A stretch of 57,525 nucleotides of DNA from Pochonia chlamydosporia 170. Its lineage: Eukaryota; Ascomycota; Sordariomycetes; Hypocreales; Clavicipitaceae. The DNA lies in NCBI RefSeq assembly GCF_001653235.2, contig NW_019154059.1, forward strand, positions 1 through 57,525. The letters run 5' to 3'. Position 1 is the first letter of the stretch; the number at the start of each line of letters is the position of its first letter. The translations under genes and the position numbers were made by a program. The notes under the pieces were generated by a model, which was given only the letters and a program-made list of their open reading frames with translations, did not search any database and was not told where the DNA came from. Positions 11,386 to 21,508 of this stretch are shown piece after piece.

Positions 11386-13104
11386 CTCTCATCTCACTGC
11401 GGGAGTTTAAGGGAGGGCATGGTGGCGAGGAGCAGGCGCGCGTGTTCCTCGAGGTCATTGACGAGTATAAACTTAGCAATCGAATCGGCTTCTTCACAAT
11501 GGACAACGCTAGCTCGAACGATAAAATGCTACGGTATATCTCGGAGAGGATAGCCGACTTCCATCCCGTTTTGCGCAGGGTACGCTGTAATGGCCATATT
11601 ATCAACCTGGCAGTACAAAGCTTTCTCTTCTCGCCAAAGAGGTCAAAGCGAAGCCAAAGCCAGCATGAGGAGGACGACGCAATTGAATTGGCGATCACGG
11701 AGACTCGAGGGCTGTCCGAAGCAGAAAAGCAAAGCAAAATGACACAAGAGAAGCTCGCAGAGGAGTGGCGGAAGCACGGCGCGCTAGGCAAGCTTCATAA
11801 TCTTAACGTTTGGTATCGTGCTTCTACGGCTCGATATCAGGAGTTTACCAGCAAAGTTGGTAGGGCTATCCCCCTGGACAACGAAACACGCTGGAACTCT
11901 TGGGCCATTGAGGTCGCAGTCGCACTGTCAAAGAGAAAGGAGATCAATAGCTGGCAAGAGGACCATCACAGCGAATTAGGTGAAGACAGGCTGGAATTTA
12001 AAGACTGGCAGGAGCTGCAGCAAGTCGATGAGTTTCTCCAGCCATTTTTGAGCGCCACCAAAGGCACTGAGGGTGAGGAGAGTTCTTTGGATGATATGCT
12101 AATGTCTATGGACTTTTTGATTGAGCATTTCAAGTTACAGAAGGAAAAGCATAAGAATAACCCTCAGATGACGACTAGGATCTTGGCGTCATGGTTCAAG
12201 TTCGACAAGTATTACCAGCTAACCGATGACTCTCCAATTTATGCTGCCGCCGTCCTTCTCAATCCTGCCCTTCGTAGGGCATACCTAGACTCTGCATGGT
12301 CTCATCAAACGGCCTATATCGAGCCGGCAGTTGAACAAGCCAGAGAGATGTGGACGCAAAGCTTCAAACCCATGGTAACAACAACGACGGAAGAAGCTCT
12401 GGCAGCCATTAAAGATCCTTTTCAGCGGTTTCGAGCAAAGGCAACAGGCTTTGTTTCCATCAAAGACGAATTCGACGACTTCATCAACGTAAGTGTGTTG
12501 CCGTTCTTGTTTCTGCGTATGCTAATTTCTTCCTCAAAGGCAAATCCGCATCCAATTGGCTCTCAGTCTCCTTTAGAATGGTGGCTTGAACCATCTCGCG
12601 GAGCACTCGATCCAAACCTGCAACAAATGGCCGTAACAGTATTCACTATCCCACCGATGTCGGCAGGTCCAGAGAGGGTGTTTTCGGGCACACGGCATAC
12701 AATTGCACCAGAACGCGTAAGGCTAGGCGCCAAGATGGTAGAAATGACAGAGTGCGTTAAGAGCTGGGTGCATATCAGGCCAGGCAGAGCTCGCGCGGTA
12801 ATTTCTGGGGTGTTTCGCAACTCTCAACACGCGGATGACGCCCTTGGAGTGCTGCAAGAAGACAGCCACAGAGAAGAGGCTAGTGAAGCTGAGGTTAGTT
12901 TGGAACAAAGTGACTAGATGATTGGCCATTTTATCCAGTTAACAGCGGTACTCATACGCTGCTTGTCCGTTAGGATAGGAATACGTGCAAACTGTATTGA
13001 AATATATGAAACATATGAAACGAAACCGAAACAGACGTCAGTTTCAGTGACTGAAACTGATACTAAGCTCGGTTTCAGTTTCAATACGTTTCTATCCATC
13101 ACTG
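11386..13104 (+). mobile_element. hAT transposon remnant: 3' half with transposase C-terminal half
   Basis: An open frame to 12917 encodes the C-terminal half of a hAT transposase: an RNase H-like part (FFTMDNASSNDKM, RCNGHIINLAVQ, LDNETRWNSW), the PLEWW block, and the dimerisation region (SAGPERVFSGTRH, then LGAKMVEM...VKSW). The BED finger and first catalytic region are missing, cut at 11385/11386. GTAAGT at 12489 with GCTAAT and an AG ending at 12539 define a 51-nt intron that is in frame and free of stops; removing it joins FIN to ANPHPIG as in relatives. The element probably ends with CACTG at 13100-13104, after GAAAC/GTTTC-rich subterminal repeats. Confidence 0.85.
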
Positions 13105-13111
13105 CGGTAAG

Positions 13112-13405
13112 GTTGAGGAAATGGTAGTAGCCTAAACTTCCAGGCGAATACCAAATTTTTCCATCATGCCATGCTGCAATATTCCCATAACAGAACCCAG
13201 GATGTGATTGCCATGGGTCGGTGAGTAGGTCTACAGGGTTGGCTCCTGAGGTTCCATCCCATGTGTACTCTCGGATGACTCTTCCGAGGTGCATGGATGC
13301 CGCCATCTCTGCTAGCTGGTAGCCACTGCTTAGCTGTGACGTCATATTCGCCGTGCTGAGGACAATTGCACCTCCAGGGGGTCTACAAACAAACCAGCCT
13401 TCTTA
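13112..13405 (-). pseudogene. Possible gene fragment cut by the hAT element
   Basis: The minus strand is open and coding-like over about 90 codons (FVCRPPGGAIVLSTAN, YTWDGTSGANPVDLL, HPGFCYGNIAAWHDG). It loses this character where the hAT terminus lies (about 13104-13112). No family is recognised. It may be a host gene piece disrupted by the hAT insertion. Both ends are undefined. Confidence 0.35.
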
Positions 13406-14841
13406 TGGATGAGCAGAACAATCCGCCGGATGAATAGCAGGACGGCGAAGGCCGTGTGTTGGCGCCGTCAGGTCACCAGCTTTTCTGTGAGATTGGCCCC
13501 ACTAGCGGATGGTGGACAGCCCCGGACGTTAAATAGTGGAGCTTGCGTCACGGAATCTCCTTGATCATGAAATTATTACGTTCTCATGCGATCCAATTGG
13601 AGGGCACTGTACAATACAATAACAATCAGTACAGTACTAGTGCCTACAACCTGAAACATGCACCGAAGGGCACCAGTAGTTCGACACCTAGAGCACACCA
13701 TTCATCCGAGAGTTCGCTTCGAATCATTGGCACATCCCAGCGCTTGGCTACTTGCGCTACTCTAGAAGTGACCACATACATGAGCATCCATTGTAGAGCA
13801 TTAGGCCAGGGAATACATCTGTTGCGTTTGTGTCCAAAGTTAAACCACCATGCCATTGGTGTTGATGTGGATTATTCAGTACTGACGGTTTGCCCGTTCC
13901 TTGACACTGACTCGGGCCGCATCAATACATATTCCGCGCCTTGTCTTATATGATTTAACTAACGGAGACTCTTAACCCTGCGTCGAAGGAACTGACAAAT
14001 CAGAGCTGTGGTTTATTTCCGTAACTCCCTCATCCATGTTCGCAGACTTGCGAAGCCCGGGCCCATTCCCTTATCTTCTGGCCTGGTAACCGTTCAGCAC
14101 GGCCTTTCTTCAGGATGGTAATAAGTGGCAGACCACCAACACTTATAGCAGCGTCATAGGTGAGGGTCCCGAATACGACAAGCCGACCAGCTCTCATTTT
14201 GGGTGGGCGGTGGTGCATTGTTGCGGCTCGGGTTATGTCGGGCTCGCACAACACAGCTGATTCAACAGCGCGCCACCCTCCAACCTATATCTTAAGAGCC
14301 TCTTCGAGATTCAACCCAGTGTCATTTAAAAGGACATAGACTACTCCGCATTGCGACGACGGTTGTTGAACCTGACACAGCATCACGTGCATAGTCCAAC
14401 CTGCCCCTTGCATAAATAGCCTACATTGGCGGCATCTCTAAGTTGCAGAATTTCGTGTTTCGCTGTGGCGTTGGCGGCATCTCTAAGTTGCAGAATTTCG
14501 CGCACGCTTTCTATCTGTGTTTCGCTGTGGCGTTCAACAACGATAACCTAAACAACTTAGTGGAAAGACACGGACTCATCGGTATTTCAACGACTCGTGA
14601 TCATAAATTCACCTGCTTTAAAAAAAAATTTTCTTCCTGTTCGGTCGATATTTAGTACAACCGCTACATGCTCCATTCAGCCTGTTTCGTTTCGGGCATA
14701 TGAATCTGGCGAACCGTGGCCGCCGTGTAGGCGAGAGTATATCGATAGTTTACTTAACTGACGATCGGGCTCATCGACCCAAGACCAACTCTTTACTTTA
14801 ACTCAGCTGCGCACAGTCCTGCGGGACATGATTTTGTCTTG
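13406..14841. other. Intergenic, with a partial tandem duplication
   Basis: No supported gene is seen. ORFs at 13543-13953 (plus) and 14030-14254 (minus) lack motifs. At about 14426-14536 the block GGCGGCATCTCTAAGTTGCA plus GAATTTCG occurs twice, and GTTTCGCTGTGGCGTT also occurs twice, a degenerate tandem duplication. Confidence 0.5.
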
Positions 14842-15532
14842 ATGGCCTTTGCAACCTGGGATGCACAGTACCAGCATGTGACTCCTACCACCGAAGAAGA
14901 ATTCGACCCGTTCTTCCATAGGTGCTATGTGGGAAATATAGGTGTTAGCTTGCAGGTGAAGGTCTGTTGAAGAGTCACACAACCACCGTGGCGATGGTAG
15001 CTGGAATGGAAGCCCAGTTGCTGGCTTCCTCCGCCCCGAGCGGCCATATTTCCAGCATCGATACTCGGACCCAGTATCCCCAGCAACAACGGCGTCAGCT
15101 TATGGAGCAGTGGACAACTTTTTTTGCCGAACAAAATCACTCTGTTCCCCCTGAAACCCAAAGTATTGAGATGCCTCCTGATAGCGGCCAATTTTTCTCT
15201 CAGGCGGGGCGGATGCCTCAGCAAACAGCTTATCATCGGGGATATCAACCCCGAATCTTAGAGCAGCAAGATGTAAGTAGAATTGGAATCAACCCCATTC
15301 TCCCACTCTGACTCAATGTAATCAATATGATCCAGTTATCCAGCGTATCGAAGGTGAAACCTAACATATTGCCACAGGTAGCCCTTACGTCTCTCGTTTC
15401 CCCCTCAGTGATCTTGGATCCTGACATCAACATGGAAAATGCCTCTACGGCACCTGAAGCAATCCTTGGACCGTTTACTTCACCTGCTTTAAATACCCAA
15501 AACGACCCATCTTCTGTTTATGACAACATCAC

Positions 15533-15696
15533 TGTGAGGGAATCATGTGACCTGCCCGTTTAATGAATGTCTCACTTTGTGAGCATTGTGTAAATAGCTT
15601 CAGCCAGAGTTCCTTTACGGGTTCTCTTTTTCTCCTTGTGAATAATCGCTTCATCCAAGTCGCACTCGACCTTGTTCGTGCACTCGTACCGTTACA
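15533..15696 (+). repeat. Left LTR, 164 bp
   Basis: It begins TGTGAGGGAATC and ends CCGTTACA, and matches 21345-21508 except for one base noticed. TGTAAATAG near 15588 may serve as a TATA-like element. GTGAATAAT at 15638-15646 is complementary to the sequence just after the LTR. Confidence 0.97.
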
Positions 15697-15697
15697 T

Positions 15698-15706
15698 ATT
15701 ATTCAC
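15698..15706 (+). promoter_or_regulatory. Candidate primer-binding site, self-priming type
   Basis: ATTATTCAC, two bases after the LTR end, is the exact complement of GTGAATAAT inside the LTR (15638-15646). In Tf1-like elements the 5' end of the RNA folds back on such a site and primes reverse transcription without a tRNA. This is inference from complementarity; the transcript start is not known. Confidence 0.5.
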
Positions 15707-16077
15707 CGACACCCCTCTTCGATAGATCACCGTCCACGACGCGACTATCGATTCCAGCACCCAACCGTACCACACATTCTGTGGCATTCAAACCTCACCA
15801 AAACACCCCGAAAACTAAATTTTCACCCGAACCAGCATCAATCGTAATGAACATTTCAACAACTGGCAACTAATCAACAAACCAACAAACCAATCAACCA
15901 ATAAATAACAACCAATTAGTCAATTAACAACCAATCAATCAATTAACCTAACAAAGTAATCAGTCAATTAACAACCAGTCAACCAATTAACAGCCACCCA
16001 ATAACAAATCAACCATCAATCAACAAATTAGCCACTGATCGACATCCAACGAATCCACTACCGCAACCGAAAACACA
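15707..16077 (+). other. G-poor CAAT-rich gag leader
   Basis: From about 15850 the leader is a run of degenerate AACCAATCAACCAATTAAC-like units with almost no G. It should be unstructured RNA upstream of the gag start at 16078. No ORF of note is seen. Confidence 0.6.
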
Positions 16078-17268
16078 ATGACAGGAGCTGCAGTAGACAC
16101 CCCTCCGGGGTCCACCACACCCGCCCCTACCGATCTCCGCCCATCGGTCCCGATACTTTCATCCATTGATGGAGAAGCCGCGTTCCGGTCCGCTTGGGCT
16201 AACGACGCCCCAGGCATCATGCGGGAAGTCTGGGCCCTTAGCCAAGCCGTAACCAACATGCACGAGGAAATCGTGAGGCTCCGCCAAACCGCCATCACAA
16301 CTGCCAACACCACGAACTCACACATCGAAACCCTGCAAACCCGCCTGAGTAACTCCCTCATGGAATCGAACGATAAAGATGATACAATCTCCCACATGGA
16401 AGGACAAATAGAGGCGTACAAAGCCATAGCGGCCACTGGAGGAAGCCATCGCCACCGCTCCGCTGAGCACCCCAAGCCCGATGCATTCAGTGGAGAGAAT
16501 CCCAAGGATCTACCAGAATTCTTACAGAAACTCGAACTCAAATTGCATATGAACAGAGACTGGTGGGCAGACGAAACAGAACGAATGGGGTTCGTCATTT
16601 CATGCCTCAGTGGGGACGCCCACGCCCAGGTCAGTTACAACGTATCACACGGAATCGTCCAGTTTGCAAACGTCGAGGCCATCATCACAACCTTGAAGAC
16701 AGTTTATGGCGAAATCGACTCGGCCGCTACTGCGCAAAAAGAGATATATGACATGAAACAAGGTTATAAACCACTTGCAAGCTTTCTGCCAAACTGGATC
16801 GCAGTCGCCAAGCTCACCGAATTCGAAGACAAATCCCTGATCTCTCACTTGAAACGTGCCCTCCACCCCGACATCATATGGAGGCTCGTGGTCCTCAAAG
16901 CCGCACCGACCACTTTAGCGGAATTCATCGAACTAGTCAGGCAATGCGACAGTGAGTGTCGTCAGCTCAACCCCCACTATTATAAGAAGAAACCCAGCAA
17001 CAACCATACCCTTACCGGCACGACTCCGGCCGCCCCTCCCTCCCAAACTCCGACAACTATAAACGGAGGGGATGCCATGGATTTGAACGCAGTCTCCTGG
17101 GAGGCTAAAGACGTAACTTCCGGGCGCAAACCTCGAACCTCGGAAGAAAGACAGGCACGCAAGGCCTATTGCATTGCGCATGGACTCTGCAACTGGTGCT
17201 ATTCCCCGGACCACAAACCTCACGTCTGCCCCACGGCTCCTTGGAACAACCAAGAAAAAAAAGAGTAG
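16078..17268 (+). CDS. gag: Gag protein of the Gypsy element
   Basis: This is a 396-residue structural protein that packages element RNA. The start ATG follows CACA at 16074-16077 and a long leader. The N-terminal 130 residues are Pro/Thr-rich then helical. A central Gag capsid-like domain follows (FSGENPKDLPEFLQKLEL, then FVISCLSGDAHAQV). The C-terminus has a zinc knuckle, CNWCYSPDHKPHVC, of pattern C-x2-C-x4-H-x4-C, which binds nucleic acid. The stop at 17266-17268 comes just after an in-frame A_AAA_AAA site, and pol overlaps in the -1 frame. No damage is seen. Confidence 0.92.
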   Translation: MTGAAVDTPPGSTTPAPTDLRPSVPILSSIDGEAAFRSAWANDAPGIMREVWALSQAVTNMHEEIVRLRQTAITTANTTNSHIETLQTRLSNSLMESNDKDDTISHMEGQIEAYKAIAATGGSHRHRSAEHPKPDAFSGENPKDLPEFLQKLELKLHMNRDWWADETERMGFVISCLSGDAHAQVSYNVSHGIVQFANVEAIITTLKTVYGEIDSAATAQKEIYDMKQGYKPLASFLPNWIAVAKLTEFEDKSLISHLKRALHPDIIWRLVVLKAAPTTLAEFIELVRQCDSECRQLNPHYYKKKPSNNHTLTGTTPAAPPSQTPTTINGGDAMDLNAVSWEAKDVTSGRKPRTSEERQARKAYCIAHGLCNWCYSPDHKPHVCPTAPWNNQEKKE

Positions 17269-20200
17269 TCTCCAACGGAAGTCGCCGCAGGAGACGCAAG
17301 AAAAAGACAGACCTACAACTCTCTTCCCTAGACACCAACCAAGCCCACTTGCTATTACCATGTGCTTTGACGGAAGACAACAATGCAAGTTCGATAAAAA
17401 CCAATTCTATGCTTGACTCTGGCGCTACTGGAAAGGGATTTATAGACGAGTCTTTTGCGCACATCAACAAATTCACGTTTTACAAACTACGAAACCGTCG
17501 CCGGTTGAATGTAGTCGATGGAAGACCCTCTTCGGCTGGCGATATCACTCACGTAGTAAAACTCAACATGGACATTAAAGGACACAAAGAAAAGATTCTA
17601 TTTTACGTAACGAAGCTCGGAAAGTACGATATCATTCTCGGAAAACCCTGGCTAACAGACCACAACCCAAACGTCAATTGGAGTACGAATATAGTTACTT
17701 TCAACTCCAATCATTGCCGCCAATACTGCATGGAGAAGGGACAATACCAACTAGCAGTCTCAGGAGCTCCCACTTTGCCAATCCCAACAACGGCAACCAT
17801 ACATCCACGTCCATCAATCCCTCGAAGGATCGGCGCACCCGCATTCCACACGCTGGCCAACAAGCACGACGTCGACGTATTCTCACTATCTCTTTATGAG
17901 ATCGATAAAAGACTAGCCGAACTTGGTGTTATCACAAACGTCTCCACGTTCGCAGAACCGAAGGCAGACCGATTCGACGCCGCACTTACGGACGTGCAAA
18001 AGATGAACCGAGAACTCCAGTCGCATGATAAAATAATACCTCCCAACCCCAGGGACCAACAAACCCAGGAACTCCAAGCTTCTCGGAAACTAGCAGCAGA
18101 CATGTACCTTTCAGGGGCATCACTCGAGGATATTCACAAAGCACTCGAACCCAAGACTTTCATCAACCCCGCAACAAAAGTACCTGAACACTACCATGAA
18201 TTCCTCAAAGTATTCGACCAGACAGAGGCAGATAAACTTCCCCCGCACCGACACTGCGACCACGAAATCGAACTTCAACCTGGCACAACCCCACCCCATG
18301 GACCTCTGTACGGCATGTCCGAAGACGAACTCGTCGTCCTCCGGAAATTCCTTCAAGAAAACCTCGACAAGGGCTTTATACGTGCCAGTACGTCACCAGC
18401 CGCCTCGCCAGTGCTATTTGCGAAGAAACCCGGAGGCGGCCTCCGTTTTTGCGTCGACTACCGGGCACTCAATGCCATAACCATCAAGAACCGATATCCA
18501 CTGCCATTAATTCAGGAGACTCTTTCGCAACTAAGCCAAGCCAAATATTTCACCAAACTTGATGTCGTCGCAGCATTTAACCGAATACGCATCAAGGAGG
18601 GCCAAGAGTGGATGACAGCGTTCAACACAAGATATGGACTCTTCGAGAGTCTGGTGATGCCGTTCGGACTATCAAACGCCCCAGCTACCTTCCAAGCCAG
18701 GATCAACGAAGTATTACGCCCATTCCTGGACAGATATTGCACAGCCTATATCGACGACATTCTCATCTACTCAAACGACCTCGCCTCTCACAGACTCCAC
18801 GTCAAATCAGTGCTCCAGGCGCTTGAAGCCGCGGGCTTGCAACTCGACGTCAAGAAGTGTGAATTCGAGACTACCGAAGTGAAATATCTGGGCATGATCA
18901 TCTCAACCACGGGAGTACGAATGGACCCAGCGAAAGTCGACTGTCTCGTCAACTGGGAAGCGCCCATCAATGTAAAAGACGTCCAAGCCTTCTTAGGATT
19001 CTCGAATTTCTACAGACGATTCATCAAAGGATTCTCACGCATCGTACGACCACTGGTTGCCCTGACACGGAAGTTAGTCAAATGGAATTGGACCTCATCT
19101 TGCCAAGAGGCGTTCGACACGCTCAAAGAAAGCTTCACCTCGGCCCCGATCCTCAAACACTTCGACCCCACAAAAGAAGTCATTGTCGAATGCGATGCAT
19201 CCGATTTCGTGTCTTCAGGCATCCTCTCCCAGGAAGACGATCGGGGGGTACTGCATCCAGTGGCCTTCATGTCTAAAAAATACGACCCCGCTGAATGTAA
19301 CTACGAGATCTACGACAAAGAACTTTTGGCAATTGTACGCTGCTTCGAATGCTGGAGACCGGAACTCCAAGGCGCGCACCACCCGATCACAGTGATCACC
19401 GACCATGCCAATCTTCGATACTTCATGACAACTAAGCAACTTTCAAGACGCCAAGTCAGGTGGAGTGAATTCCTATCAGAGTTTCAATTTGCTATTAAGT
19501 CGGTACCAGGGAAAGATAACAGAAAACCCGACTCACTCACAAGGAGATCACAAGACTTGCCAAAAGATGAAAATGACGACCGCATCCAATACCAACAACA
19601 ATCACTGCTAAAACCGCACAACATTGACTCCTCCGTACAAGAAGAACTGAAGATTGACCCTGAGCTCTCAGAACTCTTCGCAAACTTGTCCTGGGACCAG
19701 GAAATTGCACTATGCCCGGCCATTCTAGACGAAGTTGAACCAGAACCAATCAACCACAAAATCACAAGGCTGCTAGACAAAGGTTATGAAGAGGATGAAT
19801 GGTGGATGAAAATTAGGGACGAGATGCTCAAACCCCACGGCATCCCCCACTCAAAGGAAGTCTCCCTATCTGAATGCACGATAAATGAAGGCCGACTGTA
19901 CTTCCGAGAGAGATTGTACGTCCCAGAAGGCGAACTACGAACCCTTCTCACCCAACTCGCTCACGACAGCGTTGAGTCAGGCCACCCCGGGAAGAACAAG
20001 CTATACGAACTCATCTCACGCTCCTACTGGTGGCCGAGGCTCAGCACTGATACAAAAGAATTCACACGCAATTGCCACGGCTGCCTGAGAAACAAGTCCT
20101 CCCAACTGCGTTACCAGGGAACACTGAAGCCTCTCCCAATCCCACTGCAAAGATGGAGAGACCTGTCTGTCGACTTCATCGGCCCGTTTCAACCAACTTC

Positions 20201-21332
20201 CCGCGGATTTAACGCGATCATGGTCGTAGTCGATAGGCTGTCAAAGGACAGACATTTCACGCCCTGCAGGACCGACATGAAAGCACACGACTTAGCCATG
20301 CTCTTCGTGCGAGATGTATGGAAACTCCACGGTCTACCAGATTCAATTGTGTCCGATCGAGGACCACTGTTCATTTCGGAGTTCTGGAAGGCAGTCTGCC
20401 ACCGATTACAGACCAACATCAGCCTTTCTACAGCATACCACCCGGAAACCGACGGCCAAACCGAGAACGCTAACTCATTCCTCGAACAATACCTTCGCCA
20501 ATATGTCAGCTTCGCCCAAGACGACTGGGATGAGTGGCTCCCACTGGCTGAATTCGCAGCCCGTAATGTCGTCAACGACTCAACTGGCATGTCCCCCTTT
20601 TTCGCGAACACGGGCTACCACCCTCGAATGAGCTTCGGCCCTCCTCGAGCGATGTCGAAAGCAGTATCCAAGGACCTGGCAGAACGCAGCAACGAGGGCA
20701 ATAACTTCGTCGCGAAGATGGAGGAGATCACCGATCTACTCCGGACGAACCTGCGTTCAGCCCAAGCCTCACAAGAAAAATTCGCCAATGCAAACAGATC
20801 ACCGGCGCCAGCCTATCGAGTCGGAGATCTGGTCCTGCTAAGCACGCGTAACATCAATTCAGCCAGACCCATCCCAAAACTCGATCACAAGTTCATTGGC
20901 CCTTTTCGAATAGAGCGCGTGCTCAGCTCTCACACCTACCAGCTCAAATTGCCACACGAATTAAGCTCAATTCACAACTCATTCCATACCAACCTCCTGC
21001 GACCATTACCAAACGACCCACTCCCCGGCCAGTACAACCCGCCGCCGCCGCCAATAGCACTGGACGAAAGAGGGGAGAAGCTCTGGGCGATTGAAGAAAT
21101 ACTGGACTCGAGACGCAAAAAAGGGAAAGGTTTTCAGTACTATATACTATGGAGAGGCTTTGGTCATAGGGAAGCCACATGGGAACCATTGCACAATGTC
21201 GTCAACGCACACATCGCAATAAAAGAGTTTGAGAAACGCCACAGAAGCAAACCCAGACCCACGAGGCAAGAGGTGCGAAATGCCCGACACCAAGCGAAGC
21301 AAGATGTCAAAAATTCAGAAACGAGGGAGTAA
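17169..21332 (+). CDS. pol: Pol polyprotein: protease, RT, RNase H, integrase, chromodomain
   Basis: The 1,387-codon open frame overlaps gag in the -1 frame. Translation probably enters near 17262 rather than from its own start. Domains in order are aspartic protease (LDSGATG, Asp codon 17415), reverse transcriptase (LDVVAAFNRI, MPFGLSNAPATF, YIDD at 18747-18758), RNase H (ECDASDF, near 19190), integrase zinc finger (HPGKNKLYELISRSYWWPRL, CHGCLRNKS), and integrase catalytic residues in SVDFIGPF, SDRGPLF and TDGQTENAN. A C-terminal chromodomain follows (WAIEEILDSRR, YYILWRGFGHREATWEP) near 21085-21190. In chromoviruses this domain directs integration to marked chromatin. No stop or frame break is seen, so the element may be active. 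Confidence 0.96.
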   Translation: MHCAWTLQLVLFPGPQTSRLPHGSLEQPRKKRVVSNGSRRRRRKKKTDLQLSSLDTNQAHLLLPCALTEDNNASSIKTNSMLDSGATGKGFIDESFAHINKFTFYKLRNRRRLNVVDGRPSSAGDITHVVKLNMDIKGHKEKILFYVTKLGKYDIILGKPWLTDHNPNVNWSTNIVTFNSNHCRQYCMEKGQYQLAVSGAPTLPIPTTATIHPRPSIPRRIGAPAFHTLANKHDVDVFSLSLYEIDKRLAELGVITNVSTFAEPKADRFDAALTDVQKMNRELQSHDKIIPPNPRDQQTQELQASRKLAADMYLSGASLEDIHKALEPKTFINPATKVPEHYHEFLKVFDQTEADKLPPHRHCDHEIELQPGTTPPHGPLYGMSEDELVVLRKFLQENLDKGFIRASTSPAASPVLFAKKPGGGLRFCVDYRALNAITIKNRYPLPLIQETLSQLSQAKYFTKLDVVAAFNRIRIKEGQEWMTAFNTRYGLFESLVMPFGLSNAPATFQARINEVLRPFLDRYCTAYIDDILIYSNDLASHRLHVKSVLQALEAAGLQLDVKKCEFETTEVKYLGMIISTTGVRMDPAKVDCLVNWEAPINVKDVQAFLGFSNFYRRFIKGFSRIVRPLVALTRKLVKWNWTSSCQEAFDTLKESFTSAPILKHFDPTKEVIVECDASDFVSSGILSQEDDRGVLHPVAFMSKKYDPAECNYEIYDKELLAIVRCFECWRPELQGAHHPITVITDHANLRYFMTTKQLSRRQVRWSEFLSEFQFAIKSVPGKDNRKPDSLTRRSQDLPKDENDDRIQYQQQSLLKPHNIDSSVQEELKIDPELSELFANLSWDQEIALCPAILDEVEPEPINHKITRLLDKGYEEDEWWMKIRDEMLKPHGIPHSKEVSLSECTINEGRLYFRERLYVPEGELRTLLTQLAHDSVESGHPGKNKLYELISRSYWWPRLSTDTKEFTRNCHGCLRNKSSQLRYQGTLKPLPIPLQRWRDLSVDFIGPFQPTSRGFNAIMVVVDRLSKDRHFTPCRTDMKAHDLAMLFVRDVWKLHGLPDSIVSDRGPLFISEFWKAVCHRLQTNISLSTAYHPETDGQTENANSFLEQYLRQYVSFAQDDWDEWLPLAEFAARNVVNDSTGMSPFFANTGYHPRMSFGPPRAMSKAVSKDLAERSNEGNNFVAKMEEITDLLRTNLRSAQASQEKFANANRSPAPAYRVGDLVLLSTRNINSARPIPKLDHKFIGPFRIERVLSSHTYQLKLPHELSSIHNSFHTNLLRPLPNDPLPGQYNPPPPPIALDERGEKLWAIEEILDSRRKKGKGFQYYILWRGFGHREATWEPLHNVVNAHIAIKEFEKRHRSKPRPTRQEVRNARHQAKQDVKNSETRE
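17256..17262 (+). promoter_or_regulatory. Candidate -1 ribosomal frameshift site A_AAA_AAA
   Basis: An A8 run (17255-17262) lies so that gag codons read GAA AAA AAA GAG TAG. The heptamer A_AAA_AAA is in the correct phase for slippage, and the stop is only four bases downstream. A -1 shift enters the open pol frame (RVVSNG). This is the classical arrangement for Gag-Pol fusion, here without obvious tRNA or structural evidence. Confidence 0.7.
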
Positions 21333-21339
21333 AGAGGGA
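21323..21339 (+). promoter_or_regulatory. Polypurine tract
   Basis: GAGGGAGTAAAGAGGGA lies five bases before the right LTR, partly over the pol stop codon. It is the expected plus-strand primer for reverse transcription. Confidence 0.7.
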
Positions 21340-21344
21340 CCATA

Positions 21345-21508
21345 TGTGAGGGAATCATGTGACCTGCCCGTTTAATGAATGTCTCACTTTGTGAGCATTG
21401 TGTAAATAGCTTCAGCTAGAGTTCCTTTACGGGTTCTCTTTTTCTCCTTGTGAATAATCGCTTCATCCAAGTCGCACTCGACCTTGTTCGTGCACTCGTA
21501 CCGTTACA
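21345..21508 (+). repeat. Right LTR, 164 bp
   Basis: It is a copy of the left LTR with one difference noted. It is followed by ATCAC, the second copy of the target duplication, and then by the continuing bHLH coding sequence. Confidence 0.97.

Larger units (their letters stand above)
15533..21508 (+). mobile_element. Chromodomain Ty3/Gypsy LTR retrotransposon (5,976 bp), inside the bHLH gene
   Basis: Two 164-bp direct LTRs (TG...CA) differ at one base seen (C/T in CAGCCAGAG). They bracket gag and pol and are flanked by the 5-bp target duplication ATCAC at 15528-15532 and 21509-21513. Gene order is Gag, protease, reverse transcriptase, RNase H, integrase, chromodomain: a chromovirus. Open frames, near-identical LTRs and an intact duplication point to recent insertion. 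Confidence 0.97.

Noticed and set aside
11340..12917. A 525-codon plus-strand frame running through the pogo/hAT junction as a fusion protein
   Set aside because: The first 46 bases are the antisense of the pogo transposase; openness across the join is accidental and the hAT part lacks its N-terminal half.
14030..14254. A minus-strand 74-codon ORF (GTLTYDAAISVGGLPL)
   Set aside because: Short, no family match, no splice partners; not enough support.
15861..16025. Repeated AACCAATC units as a CRISPR-like array
   Set aside because: Units are degenerate, contiguous and lack spacers; they form the leader of a eukaryotic retrotransposon.
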